Assembly (NCBI RefSeq): GCF_004514475.2
Contig: NZ_MYFO02000001.1
Coordinates: 124,001 to 188,000 of the forward strand
Length of the DNA: 64,000 nucleotides
From: Paenibacillus athensensis
GTDB taxonomy: Bacteria; Bacillota; Bacilli; Paenibacillales; NBRC-103111
Direction: 5' to 3'
This document shows, piece after piece, positions 47,258-56,249 of this stretch. The notes beneath the pieces are model-generated. The model searched no databases. It saw nothing but the letters and a program-made list of their open reading frames with translations, and was not told where the DNA came from. Position 1 is the stretch's first letter; the number at the start of each line of letters is the position of its first letter. The position numbers and the translations under genes were made by a program.

Positions 47258-48682
47258 ATGAACACAACAGTCAATCAAGTTCAAGCCGCAGGCGGCATGC
47301 GAGTGCGCGTGCAGCGGCTGGGTCGCTTTTTGAGCGGCATGGTGATGCCGAACATCGGGGCGTTTATCGCTTGGGGGTTCATCACCGCATTATTTATTCC
47401 GACCGGCTGGATTCCGAACGAAGCGCTGGCAAAGCTGGTGGGGCCGATGATTTCCTACCTGCTGCCGCTGCTGATCGGCTATACCGGCGGGCAAATGATT
47501 CACGGCGCACGGGGCGGCGTCGTTGGCGCGGTCGCGACGATGGGCGTGGTGGTCGGCGCGGACATTCCGATGTTCCTCGGCGCGATGCTCGTCGGTCCTT
47601 CTTCGGCATGGGTGCTCAAGCAGTTCGATCGGTCGATTGAAGGCAAAATCCGTTCCGGCTTCGAAATGCTGGTCAACAACTTCTCTGCCGGGATCATCGG
47701 CGGCGCGCTGGCGCTGGTCGCTTACGCCCTGATCGGTCCGGTCGTGCTCGGAATCAGCAAGGCGCTTGCTTCCGGGGTGCAGGCGCTCGTCGATGCGGAT
47801 TTGCTGCCGCTGGCCAATATATTGATCGAGCCGGGCAAAATTTTATTTCTCAATAACGCCATCAATCACGGCGTATTAAGCCCGATCGGGCTGGCCGATG
47901 CGGCCAAAACGGGCAAATCGATGATTTTCATGCTCGAATCCAATCCCGGACCGGGTCTGGGCATCCTGCTGGCCTACTGGTTCGTTGGACGCGGCTCCGC
48001 CAAGCAGTCGGCTCCCGGCGCGGTCATCATTCACTTTCTCGGCGGTATTCATGAAATTTATTTCCCGTATATTCTGATGAATCCGCGGTTGATTCTCGCG
48101 GTGATCGCCGGGGGCGTAACCGGCAGCTTCACGTTCTCGCTGTTCCACGCCGGACTGGTGGCGCCGCCCTCGCCGGGCAGCATCTTTGCTTATATCGCGA
48201 TGGCGCCGAAAGGCGGACTGCTGGCTGTATTGAGCGGCGTCGTTACTGCAGCTATCGTTTCGTTCCTGGTCGCTTCTTTGCTGCTGAAAACGGTCAAAGC
48301 CGGGCAAGAGGACGATCTTGAGTTGGCGAAGAATAAAATGTCCGAATTGAAAAACAGCGGTAAAGCCGCTCCCGCAGCGGCTTCGGCCAGCGCAGTGCGT
48401 GCTGCGGCCGATGTGCGGAAGATTGTTTTCGCTTGCGATGCCGGTATGGGCTCAAGTGCGATGGGCGCTTCGGTGCTCCGCAAAAAGCTCAGGGACGCCG
48501 GGGTTCAGGTTACCGTTATGAATACGGCAATTACCGAAATTCCCGCCGATGCCGATCTTGTGTTCACGCACAAGGCGCTGACAGACCGCGCCCGGTTGCA
48601 GGCGCCGAACGCCGAGCATATCGCCATCGACAATTTTATGAAAAGTCCGGAGTACGACGAGCTGGTCAAACGACTGGCGTAG
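47258..48682 (+). CDS. mtlA: Mannitol PTS EIICB component MtlA
   Basis: This 474-aa protein is the mannitol permease: EIIC membrane domain (residues 20-340, with the substrate-site motif 'GGIHEIYFPYILMNPRLI' and 'NNAINHGVLSPIGL') and a C-terminal EIIB domain whose phosphorylated Cys is in 'IVFACDAGMGSSAMGASVLR'. It lacks a fused EIIA, which is encoded separately as mtlF. ATG 47258 follows GGGAGG. It takes up and phosphorylates mannitol to mannitol-1-phosphate. A hairpin between it and mtlR may make it more abundant than the later products. Confidence 0.96.
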   Translation: MNTTVNQVQAAGGMRVRVQRLGRFLSGMVMPNIGAFIAWGFITALFIPTGWIPNEALAKLVGPMISYLLPLLIGYTGGQMIHGARGGVVGAVATMGVVVGADIPMFLGAMLVGPSSAWVLKQFDRSIEGKIRSGFEMLVNNFSAGIIGGALALVAYALIGPVVLGISKALASGVQALVDADLLPLANILIEPGKILFLNNAINHGVLSPIGLADAAKTGKSMIFMLESNPGPGLGILLAYWFVGRGSAKQSAPGAVIIHFLGGIHEIYFPYILMNPRLILAVIAGGVTGSFTFSLFHAGLVAPPSPGSIFAYIAMAPKGGLLAVLSGVVTAAIVSFLVASLLLKTVKAGQEDDLELAKNKMSELKNSGKAAPAAASASAVRAAADVRKIVFACDAGMGSSAMGASVLRKKLRDAGVQVTVMNTAITEIPADADLVFTHKALTDRARLQAPNAEHIAIDNFMKSPEYDELVKRLA

Positions 48683-48692
48683 CCGCTCCCCC

Positions 48693-48726
48693 TCACGCTG
48701 GCGCTGCCGGCGTGATATCCTTTTTT
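48693..48726 (+). terminator. Partial terminator/attenuator between mtlA and mtlR
   Basis: TCACGCTGGC (48693-48702) and GCCGGCGTGA (48706-48715) form a 10-bp stem (one G-T pair) with a 3-nt loop. T6 lies five bases further on (48721-48726), so termination is probably incomplete. Confidence 0.6.
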
Positions 48727-48742
48727 CGGCGAGGAGATTGCG

Positions 48743-50884
48743 ATGGAAGTAACGAACAGAAAACGTCAAATCCTTGCTTTGCTGTTGAACCGTAAAGAGG
48801 AAATTACGATTGGCGAGATCGCCGGAGAGATTCAAGTCAGCGTGAGAACGGTTCATCGGGAGCTGGATGAAATGGAAGCTTGGCTCGCGGCAAGCGGGCT
48901 GCAATTGAGTAAAAAAGCGGGGCGCGGCGTACAGCTGCACGGCAGCGCGGAGCAGATGCAGGCGCTGCATGAACGGCTGGACGCAACGCCGACGCGCGAA
49001 TATTCGGCTGAGGAGCGCAAAATCAATATTTTGTGCATTCTGCTGGAATCGTCCGAGCCGCTGAAAATTTATGCGCTGGCCCAGTCGCTGTATGTGACGA
49101 TGGCGACGATCGGCAACGATCTCGACGAGCTGGAAGGCTGGGTTGCCGGGCAAGGGCTGACGCTGATTCGCCGCCGCGGCTATGGGGTGGAAATCGCCGG
49201 AGCGGAAGCCGTGCGGCGCAGCGCGATTTGCCGGCTGGTCGAGGAGCGGCTTGACGAATCCGACCTGTTCGGCAAAGCGTCCGAGCAAGCGCCGGACCCG
49301 ACGAGCCGCCGCCTGGCCGCGCTGGCCGGCAAGCAGCAACTGCTCGCGGTCGAGCAGGCGCTGTGGAGCGCATCGTGCGACTGGCTGGAGGGGCTGCCGG
49401 AAGCGGAGTATACGCAGCTGCTGATCCGGCTGGCCGTGGCGGTCACGCGGCTTCGCGACGGCAACGCGCTTGACGGAGCGGAAGCGGCAGCGTTTGCGGC
49501 TGCCGGCGAGCCCAGCGCTTCGGTGGAGGCGCTGACCGCGCATCTGGCGCGCGAGCTGCGGCTTGCGCTGCCGCCGGCCGAAGCGGCGTACATGGCGCAT
49601 TGCCTGCAAAGCAAGGAGCAGTTGAGGCACAGCGGGCTGGACGCCGGCGAGCTGCAGATGCAGGAGCCCGCCGCCGAGCTGATCGCGCGCGTCGAGAGAC
49701 GCATCGGCTTGTCGCTGGGCGGCGATGCGTCGCTGCGCGAAGGGCTGGCGAGCCACTTGGCCCGCTCCTGGCGCAAGCTGGTCCGCGGTCAGGCCATCCG
49801 CAACCCGTTGCTCGCCCAGATCAAGCGCGATTTCGAGACGCTCTTCCAGGTGGTGCGGGAGGAGGGGAGCGGGCTGCTGCCCGGACCTGCGGTGCCGGAC
49901 GAGGAGATTGGCTTCATCGTGATGCATTTTGGAGCAGCGGTCGAACGGCTGAAGCGCTTCCGCCGCCCGGTGCGGGCCGTGCTGGTCTGCACGAGCGGCA
50001 TCGGCTCCTCCAAGCTGCTGGCGATTCGCGTGCAGCAGGAGCTGCCGCAAATTTATATTTTGGGCCATACGTCGTGGTATGAAGCAAGCCGGCTGCCGGA
50101 GCACGAATACGATGTCATTTTGTCGACTATCGATCTGCCGATTGAGCCGGATAAATATTTCAAGCTCAGTCCGCTGCTGGCGGGGGAAGAGGTCGACAAG
50201 CTGCGCGCGTTTATTCAAGAGATTACGTTGCGCGGCGATGCCCCGGACAGCGCGGCTGCGGCCAAAACCAACCTCCAGCTGAACCGGCTGAAGAAGCAAA
50301 AAACGTATCTGGACGCCAGCCTGAATCTGATCGAAGGCTTTCGCGTTTACGCGGTCCCGCGCGGTCCGCTGTCGGAGCTGCTGCGGCATATGGTTGGCGT
50401 TGCAGCGCGCGAGGGCTGCGTCGGAGACGAAGAGACGCTCGTCCGCCAACTGCTGGAGCGCGAGCGGCACGGCAGCCAGCGCATTCCCGATACGCGTCTG
50501 GCGTTGTTCCATACGCGCAGCGCAGAGGTGCGAAGCCTGTATTTTTCGCTGTTTCGTCTGGAAAGTACGGTAGGCGGTCCGCTGGAAGCCCCGTCGGAGG
50601 GGTTGGCTGCGGATGCAGAGGGCGGGGAGGGCGCTCAGCCCGCCGCAAGCCAATCTGACACGGATGCGCTTGATCAGGCGCTGCTGCTGCTGGCTCCGTG
50701 GGAGCTGCCGAAAGCGACGCTGGAAATTGTGAGCGAGATGAGCGGGTTGCTGCTGGAGCCGTCGCTGCTTGGTCTGCTTGCCGACGGGACGGAAGTAGAA
50801 ATTCGCCGCTATTATACGCAGGCGTTGGCTGCTTTTATAGAAAATCAAAAGGAAATGGAGAGTACCGTACTATGGGAGTTTTGA
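48743..50884 (+). CDS. mtlR: PRD-containing mannitol operon activator MtlR
   Basis: This 713-aa regulator has an N-terminal HTH ('EITIGEIAGEIQVSVRTVHR'), a second HTH (about residues 105-150), two PRD regions (about 190-400), an EIIB-Gat-like domain with Cys in 'AVLVCTSGIGSSKLLAIRVQ', and a C-terminal EIIA-like domain with His in 'DTRLALFHTRSAE'. These domains are phosphorylated by HPr and mannitol EII proteins so that activity follows mannitol supply. It probably binds the palindrome at 47132-47154. Its end overlaps mtlF by 13 nt. Confidence 0.93.
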   Translation: MEVTNRKRQILALLLNRKEEITIGEIAGEIQVSVRTVHRELDEMEAWLAASGLQLSKKAGRGVQLHGSAEQMQALHERLDATPTREYSAEERKINILCILLESSEPLKIYALAQSLYVTMATIGNDLDELEGWVAGQGLTLIRRRGYGVEIAGAEAVRRSAICRLVEERLDESDLFGKASEQAPDPTSRRLAALAGKQQLLAVEQALWSASCDWLEGLPEAEYTQLLIRLAVAVTRLRDGNALDGAEAAAFAAAGEPSASVEALTAHLARELRLALPPAEAAYMAHCLQSKEQLRHSGLDAGELQMQEPAAELIARVERRIGLSLGGDASLREGLASHLARSWRKLVRGQAIRNPLLAQIKRDFETLFQVVREEGSGLLPGPAVPDEEIGFIVMHFGAAVERLKRFRRPVRAVLVCTSGIGSSKLLAIRVQQELPQIYILGHTSWYEASRLPEHEYDVILSTIDLPIEPDKYFKLSPLLAGEEVDKLRAFIQEITLRGDAPDSAAAAKTNLQLNRLKKQKTYLDASLNLIEGFRVYAVPRGPLSELLRHMVGVAAREGCVGDEETLVRQLLERERHGSQRIPDTRLALFHTRSAEVRSLYFSLFRLESTVGGPLEAPSEGLAADAEGGEGAQPAASQSDTDALDQALLLLAPWELPKATLEIVSEMSGLLLEPSLLGLLADGTEVEIRRYYTQALAAFIENQKEMESTVLWEF

Positions 50885-51306
50885 CGTTGGAGACAATCAG
50901 GGTGCAGGCGGACGTGGCAACGAAGGAAGAAGCGATCCGGCTCGCCGGTCAGCTGCTGGTCGACGCCGGTCATGTTACGGCAGCCTATATCGATAAAATG
51001 CTGGAGCGCGAAGCGCTGGTTTCCACCTATATGGGGGGCGGACTTGCGATTCCGCACGGGACGAAGGAGGCCAAGGCGTTGATTGCTTCAACCGGCATTT
51101 CCATCGTGCAAATTCCCGCTGGCGTCGATTATGAGGATGGCGAGAAGGCGTATCTGGTCGTCGGCATCGCGGCCGCGGGCGATGAGCATATGGAGATATT
51201 GACCCAAATTGCCTTGATTTGCGCCGAGGACGATCAGTTGGACGTGCTGTTGAAGACGGACAATGCCGAAGCGATGCTGCGCATTTTTGAAGGCGGTTCG
51301 CTATGA
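50872..51306 (+). CDS. mtlF: Mannitol PTS EIIA component MtlF
   Basis: This 144-aa protein carries phosphate from HPr to the EIIB domain of MtlA. The active His is in 'YMGGGLAIPHGTKEA'. 'TLETIRVQADVATKEEAIRL' and 'LVVGIAAAGDEHMEILTQIA' match EIIA-Mtl. The ATG at 50872 is inside the end of mtlR, and the stop overlaps mtlD by 4 nt, so translation is coupled on both sides. Confidence 0.95.
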   Translation: MGVLTLETIRVQADVATKEEAIRLAGQLLVDAGHVTAAYIDKMLEREALVSTYMGGGLAIPHGTKEAKALIASTGISIVQIPAGVDYEDGEKAYLVVGIAAAGDEHMEILTQIALICAEDDQLDVLLKTDNAEAMLRIFEGGSL

Positions 51307-52481
51307 AGGCGGTGCATATCGGCGCAGGCAATATCGGACGGGGATTTATCGGGCTGCAGCTGATTCGTTCGGGCTATGAGCTGACATTCGTCGATGTGAA
51401 CGAAACGCTGGTGTCGCTACTGCGCAGCCAGGGGCTGTATCGCGTTCGGCTGGCCAGCGCTTCGCGGGAGAGCGTGACGGTGAGTGGCTTTGCGGTGCAA
51501 AACGGCAGCGACATCGAGCAGGTCGGCGAGCTGATTGCCGAAGCGGACCTCGTGACGACAGCGGTTGGCGTCAGCGTGCTGCGGCATATCGCGCCGGCCT
51601 TGGCGCGCGGCATCGAGCTGCGGGTCGCACGGCGGCCGGGCGCACCGCTGCATGTGATCGCGTGCGAGAACACGATCGGCGGCAGCGAGCAGCTCCTGGA
51701 ACTGGTGTATAGCCGGCTGAGCCCACAGCTTGTCGCAGAGACCGCCGGCTGGATCGCGTTTCCGAACGCGGCTGTCGATCGGATCGTGCCGCTGCGCCAG
51801 GAGGGCGGCGAGCAGCTGGAGGTGACAGTCGAGCCCTTCTTCGAATGGGTCGTCGACCGTTCGCAGCTGCTGCCGGGTTATGCGCCCATTGAGGGCGTCA
51901 CCTATGTGGACCAGCTCGCGCCGTATGTGGAGCGCAAGCTGTTCACGGTCAACACCGGCCACTGCTGCGCGGCGTATGTCGGCGCGTTGCGCGGGCATGC
52001 GACGATCGGCGAGGCGATGACCGATCCGGTCGTGGAAGCTGCCGTGCGCGGCGCGCTGGAGGAGACGGGCACGCTGCTCGTGCGCAAATACGGGTTTGAT
52101 CCGCAAGCGCATGCGGCGTATGCCGCTCAAATTATCGAGCGCTTCCGCAACCCGTATTTGCACGACAGCGTGGAGCGCGTCGGCCGCTCGCCGCTGCGCA
52201 AGCTGGCGCCGCAGGACCGCTTCGTTGCGCCTGCGCTGGAGCTGCTGGCGCTGGGCGTCGAGCCGCGCGCGCTGGCGCTGGCGATCGCTGCTGCGCTGCG
52301 CTTCGACAGCCCGGGCGACGAGGAAGCGGTCGCGCTGCAAGCGGCGGTGCGGGAGCAGGGGGCCGGAGCGGCGATTACGCGGGCGACCGGACTGGCTGCG
52401 ACGCATCCGCTGCATGCGCTGATTGCCGGCCGCTATGAGGAGCTGGCTGGCAGCTTGCTTGAAGGAGGTGTGCGGGAATGA
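51303..52481 (+). CDS. mtlD: Mannitol-1-phosphate 5-dehydrogenase MtlD
   Basis: This 392-aa enzyme oxidises mannitol-1-phosphate to fructose-6-phosphate with NAD. The Rossmann motif 'VHIGAGNIGRGFIGLQLI', 'ACENTIGGSEQLLELVYSR', 'AFPNAAVDRIVP' and the catalytic 'KLFTVNTGHCCAAYVGAL' (Lys, Asn, His) are present. It overlaps the Enzyme I gene as ATGA. The C-terminal part is rather Ala-rich but of normal length. Confidence 0.96.
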   Translation: MKAVHIGAGNIGRGFIGLQLIRSGYELTFVDVNETLVSLLRSQGLYRVRLASASRESVTVSGFAVQNGSDIEQVGELIAEADLVTTAVGVSVLRHIAPALARGIELRVARRPGAPLHVIACENTIGGSEQLLELVYSRLSPQLVAETAGWIAFPNAAVDRIVPLRQEGGEQLEVTVEPFFEWVVDRSQLLPGYAPIEGVTYVDQLAPYVERKLFTVNTGHCCAAYVGALRGHATIGEAMTDPVVEAAVRGALEETGTLLVRKYGFDPQAHAAYAAQIIERFRNPYLHDSVERVGRSPLRKLAPQDRFVAPALELLALGVEPRALALAIAAALRFDSPGDEEAVALQAAVREQGAGAAITRATGLAATHPLHALIAGRYEELAGSLLEGGVRE

Positions 52482-54202
52482 CAGACCGTTTGCAAGGCAT
52501 TGCCGCATCAAGCGGATACGCGATTGCTCCTGCGTTCCGCTACAGCCCGGAGTCATTTGTGCCGGAGCGAACAGCGGCAGGCGATCCGGCAGCCGAAACC
52601 CAGCGATTTCGGGCGGCTGTCGCGGCGGCAGGGGAGGAGCTGGAGACGCTGCGAGCGCTGACGGAAAGCCGGCTGGATGCGAAAAAGGCGGAAATTTTCG
52701 AAGCGCAGCTGATGTTTCTCGAGGACCCCGAGCTGATTGATGCGATTGTCGAGCTGATCGCCGCCGAGCGAATCAACGCGGAGTTTGCGCTGCATCAGGT
52801 GGCCGGACAGTTTATCGACATCTTGAGCGGGATGGACAATGAGCTGCTGCGCGAGCGGGCGTCCGATGTTCGCGACGTGGAGCGGCGGCTGATGAACCGG
52901 TTGCGCGGCGTTGGCGGCGCGGAGCTCGGCGGTGTGACGGAGCCTTCGATTGTGCTGGCTGATGACTTGACGCCTTCGGATACGGCCCAACTCGACCCGG
53001 AGCGCGTGTGCGGCTTTATGACAGAAAAGGGGAGCCGGACCTCCCATTCGGCCATTATGGCCCGTTCGTTGGAAATTCCGGCTATCGTCGGAGTTAGCGG
53101 CGCGCTGGCGGCGGTTCGCACAGGCGATCTGCTTATTCTGGATGCGCTCGAAGGGCGCATTCTGATCAATCCCGATGAAGCGGAGCTGGCCGACTACCGG
53201 GAGAAAAAGCGGCTTTATGACGAACGTCGCGCCGCTTTGCGCCGCCTTGTCGACGAACCGACGGTAACGAGCGACGGAGTGAGGCTGGAGCTGGCAGCCA
53301 ATATCGGCGATATCGAGGACGTGCAAAAGGCGCTGGACAATGGCGCCGAAGCGATTGGCCTGTTCCGCACGGAGTTTCTGTATATGGGACGTCCGTCTCT
53401 GCCGGGCGAGGAGGAACAGTTTCAAGTCTACAAATATGTGCTGGACAAAATGAATCCGAAGCCGGTGGTCATTCGCACCCTCGATATCGGCGGCGACAAG
53501 GAGCTGCCTTATCTGAAGTTGCCGGACGAGGAGAATCCGTTTCTCGGCCTGCGTGCGCTGCGGCTGTGCCTGCGGCACGAGGAGCTGCTGCGCACCCAGC
53601 TGCGCGCGCTGCTGCGCGCCAGCGTCTACGGACGCTTGCGCATTATGTTTCCGATGATTGCTGTGCGCGAGGAGCTTCTGGCCGCCAAGCGTATATGGGC
53701 GGAGGAGCGCGCCAGACTGAAGGCGGAAGGAACGCCGGTTGCAGACGATATCGAGATCGGCATGATGATCGAGGTGCCGGCAGCGGCGCTGGCGGCCGAT
53801 GCGTTTGCGGCCGAGGTTGATTTTTTCAGCATCGGTACGAACGATTTGATTCAATATACGATGGCGGCGGACCGGATGAATCAGGAGGTCGCGTATTTGT
53901 ACCAGCCGCTTCATCCGTCCGTGCTGCGACTGATCGCGATGGTTATTGACGCAGCGCAAAGCGCCGGCATATGGGTGGGCATGTGCGGGGAAATGGCCGG
54001 CGACGAGCTGGCGATTCCGCTGCTGGCCGGGCTTGGCCTGCATGAATTCAGCATGAGCGCAGGTTCGATTCTGCCGGCGCGCGAGCTGATCGGCCGCTTG
54101 TCGCAGCGGGAATGGGCCGAGACGGCAGAGCGTCTGCTGCGGCTGCATAGTGCGCAGGAGATCGCCGATGCCGTTCGACAACAATTGGGAATGGGAGAGT
54201 GA
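52478..54202 (+). CDS. ptsI: PTS Enzyme I within the mannitol operon
   Basis: This 574-aa PEP-protein phosphotransferase has the phospho-His in 'GSRTSHSAIMARSLEIPAIV', Arg/Glu of the PEP site in 'EAIGLFRTEFLYMGR' and the signature 'DFFSIGTNDLIQYTMAADRM'. It takes phosphate from PEP and passes it to HPr. Its 4-nt overlap with mtlD places it firmly in the mannitol operon, in contrast to the usual separate ptsHI operon. It may be a pathway-dedicated copy, or the organism's only one; this window cannot tell. Confidence 0.95.
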   Translation: MTDRLQGIAASSGYAIAPAFRYSPESFVPERTAAGDPAAETQRFRAAVAAAGEELETLRALTESRLDAKKAEIFEAQLMFLEDPELIDAIVELIAAERINAEFALHQVAGQFIDILSGMDNELLRERASDVRDVERRLMNRLRGVGGAELGGVTEPSIVLADDLTPSDTAQLDPERVCGFMTEKGSRTSHSAIMARSLEIPAIVGVSGALAAVRTGDLLILDALEGRILINPDEAELADYREKKRLYDERRAALRRLVDEPTVTSDGVRLELAANIGDIEDVQKALDNGAEAIGLFRTEFLYMGRPSLPGEEEQFQVYKYVLDKMNPKPVVIRTLDIGGDKELPYLKLPDEENPFLGLRALRLCLRHEELLRTQLRALLRASVYGRLRIMFPMIAVREELLAAKRIWAEERARLKAEGTPVADDIEIGMMIEVPAAALAADAFAAEVDFFSIGTNDLIQYTMAADRMNQEVAYLYQPLHPSVLRLIAMVIDAAQSAGIWVGMCGEMAGDELAIPLLAGLGLHEFSMSAGSILPARELIGRLSQREWAETAERLLRLHSAQEIADAVRQQLGMGE

Positions 54203-54209
54203 GCCGGCT

Positions 54210-54476
54210 ATGTTGAGCAAAACGTTTACGATTGTGAATCCTTCCGGATTTCATGCGCGTCCGACGAAGCTGTTTGTCCAAAAGGCGACGACGTTTCCGG
54301 ATTGCGAAATATTTCTGATCAAAAATCAGACGAAAAAAATGAACGGCAAAAGCTCGCTGGGCATTTTATCGCTGGGCATTGCCCACAATGATGAAATTAC
54401 GCTGGAGGTTTCCGGCGAACGGGCCGAGCAGGCGATGGAGGAGCTTGGCGGGATTTTGACGGCGATTTTGGAATAA
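54210..54476 (+). CDS. ptsH: PTS phosphocarrier protein HPr
   Basis: This 88-aa protein has His15 in 'NPSGFHARPTKLF' and a Ser equivalent to regulatory Ser46 at residue 48 in 'MNGKSSLGILSLGI', so it could be a target of HPr kinase and a CcpA co-effector. It differs from typical ptsH products in the 'NQTKKMNGK' loop. It lies 7 nt after Enzyme I, the reverse of the common ptsH-ptsI order. A strong terminator follows. Confidence 0.93.
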   Translation: MLSKTFTIVNPSGFHARPTKLFVQKATTFPDCEIFLIKNQTKKMNGKSSLGILSLGIAHNDEITLEVSGERAEQAMEELGGILTAILE

Positions 54477-54484
54477 AATGAGAA

Positions 54485-54531
54485 AAAAAGCGCGAGCATG
54501 CAGGCTGTAGCCTGATCAGCTCGCGCTTTTT
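54485..54531. terminator. Bidirectional terminator between ptsH and the DUF11 gene
   Basis: AAAAAGCGCGAGC (54485-54497) is exactly complementary to GCTCGCGCTTTTT (54519-54531), with an inner CAGGCT/AGCCTG hairpin. A- and T-runs flank both sides, so it serves both convergent transcripts. Confidence 0.9.
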
Positions 54532-54566
54532 GGCGTTGGGCGGCAGGAAGACGCTTCGCGCCGCCG

Positions 54567-56249
54567 CTATTCGTCGCCGTGCTCCAGAATCAGCCGGTAG
54601 GCATTGGAAAAGGTAGTTCGCTCATGGAGCTTGCCGTTCAAGGTGAAGCGGCTGACGACGCGCGGCCGGCCCTGAATGGCTGTCAGGAACGTGTGGTGCA
54701 GCACCTCGGCTTCAAAGGAGATAAGGATACTGCCGTCTGCAGCGAGCAGGCCGATTGGCAATCCTGTCGCCATTGCCGGATCGATGTTAGCGATCTGCAC
54801 GCCGTTGACGTACAGCGTTCCGGGCATGAGCCGCGTTCCTTGCGGCAGCCAGTCAAACAGCAGTGCTTCGACCGCCTGATTGCCGGAATTGCGCACCGTG
54901 ATCCCGATGCTTGCGATGCTGCCCGGCTCGACCACGGGCGGACCGGCGTCTGTGTGCGCGGACATTACCGGCAGCCGCAGCTCGATTTGCACGGTGTTGG
55001 ACAGCGCCGAGTCGGCGATGCGGCGTCCGTCGGGCAGGGCGAAGCTGTAGCGCGCTTGGGCCTGATTGGCCAGCACAAACGGCGGCTTGCGCCCGGCCTG
55101 CTCCGGTACGGCGACGCTGAACGCCAGCATGGCGCTTCCGCCCGGCTCCAGCGTGCCGATCGTGACGCCTTGCTCGGGGCGAGCTTCCGGCATCGACGTA
55201 CCGTTGACGCTCAAGCTGCCGGCTACGAACAAGCTGCCTTCCGGAATGGCGTCGGTTAAAACGACCGCTGTGGCGATTTCGCCGTCGTTATACGCCGTAA
55301 TGGTATAGCGGACCGCTTCATCGGTCGTTATAGCGCTTAGATCGGCGCTTTTGACGAGGCGCAGCATCGGATCGATCACTGTAGCGACAGCCGGGTTGGA
55401 CAGCGCCGATTGCTGCCCCGCGCCGACGCGGAAGGTGACTAGCGCCCGGTTCATGACCTGACCGTCCGGCGGGAAAGCGGTCACGCGCGCTTGAAAAGAA
55501 ACTACGCGTGCCGCTCCGGGCGCAAGCGTGCCCAGCGCGATGCCGTTATCGGAGGCGTCGGCGGGCCAGTGGACGCGGTCAACCGTAACGCTGCCAGTCA
55601 CAAACGCCATTTCCGCGGGCAGCGTATCGGTCAGCACGACATCGTCCAACGGCAGCGCGCTTTCGTTGCCAATGGTGACGGAGTACGTGATGGTGTCGCC
55701 AACGAACGTATAAGCGCGATCCAAGCTTTTGGCCACCTGCACGCTGAGCTGACGGACGGGGAGCACAAGCGTATTGGACAGCAGCGCGCCGTTGACGGTA
55801 CGGCCGTCCGGGGTGCGGAAAGCGAACTGCGCCGTCGCCTGGTTGGCCAGCTGCAGCGCGCCCGGCGCCGATTGCAGCAGCACCTGGAACGATACGGCGA
55901 CCGATGCGCCCGCAGGCAATACGCCCAGCGGAAGACCTGACGCCGGATCGGCGCCGGCCAGGGGTACGCCCGCCAGCAAGGCGCTGTTGGGCACAAACGC
56001 CGTGCCAGCAGGCAGCGGGTCGATGACCGTTACAGCGGCGGCTACGTTGCCGTTATTGGTTACGGTCACGACGTAGACAATCGGCTGCCCCAGCAAGGCT
56101 TCGGGCGTCAGTGAGGTTTTGACCGCCGTCAGCTGCGGATCGAGCACAGGCGTATTCACCGTATTCGAATACGTAAAGGAGCTGACGCTTCCGTTCTGGA
56201 ACCGGACGATCGACTGATTTTGCACCTGCGGGGAAGACGGCGGCATCAT
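54567..56249 (-). CDS. DUF11-repeat protein, C-terminal part of a split giant
   Basis: This 560-aa ORF holds four further DUF11-type beta-sandwich repeats ('LLGQPIVYVVTVTNNGN', 'FVGDTITYSVTIGNES', 'TTDEAVRYTITAYNDGE', 'EPGSIASIGITVRNSGN') and a closing domain. Its first residues 'MMPPSSPQVQNQSIVRF' continue exactly where a repeat is interrupted in the upstream ORF, whose stop overlaps this ATG (ATGA). It is therefore probably the C-terminal fifth of one protein, separated by a one-base change, or else made by coupled re-initiation. The A/B alternation of repeats is kept across the junction. No sortase or anchor motif ends it. Confidence 0.8.
   Translation of the reverse strand: MMPPSSPQVQNQSIVRFQNGSVSSFTYSNTVNTPVLDPQLTAVKTSLTPEALLGQPIVYVVTVTNNGNVAAAVTVIDPLPAGTAFVPNSALLAGVPLAGADPASGLPLGVLPAGASVAVSFQVLLQSAPGALQLANQATAQFAFRTPDGRTVNGALLSNTLVLPVRQLSVQVAKSLDRAYTFVGDTITYSVTIGNESALPLDDVVLTDTLPAEMAFVTGSVTVDRVHWPADASDNGIALGTLAPGAARVVSFQARVTAFPPDGQVMNRALVTFRVGAGQQSALSNPAVATVIDPMLRLVKSADLSAITTDEAVRYTITAYNDGEIATAVVLTDAIPEGSLFVAGSLSVNGTSMPEARPEQGVTIGTLEPGGSAMLAFSVAVPEQAGRKPPFVLANQAQARYSFALPDGRRIADSALSNTVQIELRLPVMSAHTDAGPPVVEPGSIASIGITVRNSGNQAVEALLFDWLPQGTRLMPGTLYVNGVQIANIDPAMATGLPIGLLAADGSILISFEAEVLHHTFLTAIQGRPRVVSRFTLNGKLHERTTFSNAYRLILEHGDE

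Noticed and set aside
48452-50848. Minus-strand ORF of 798 aa opposite mtlR
   Set aside because: Same antisense codon-bias effect; mtlR on the plus strand has all expected domains.
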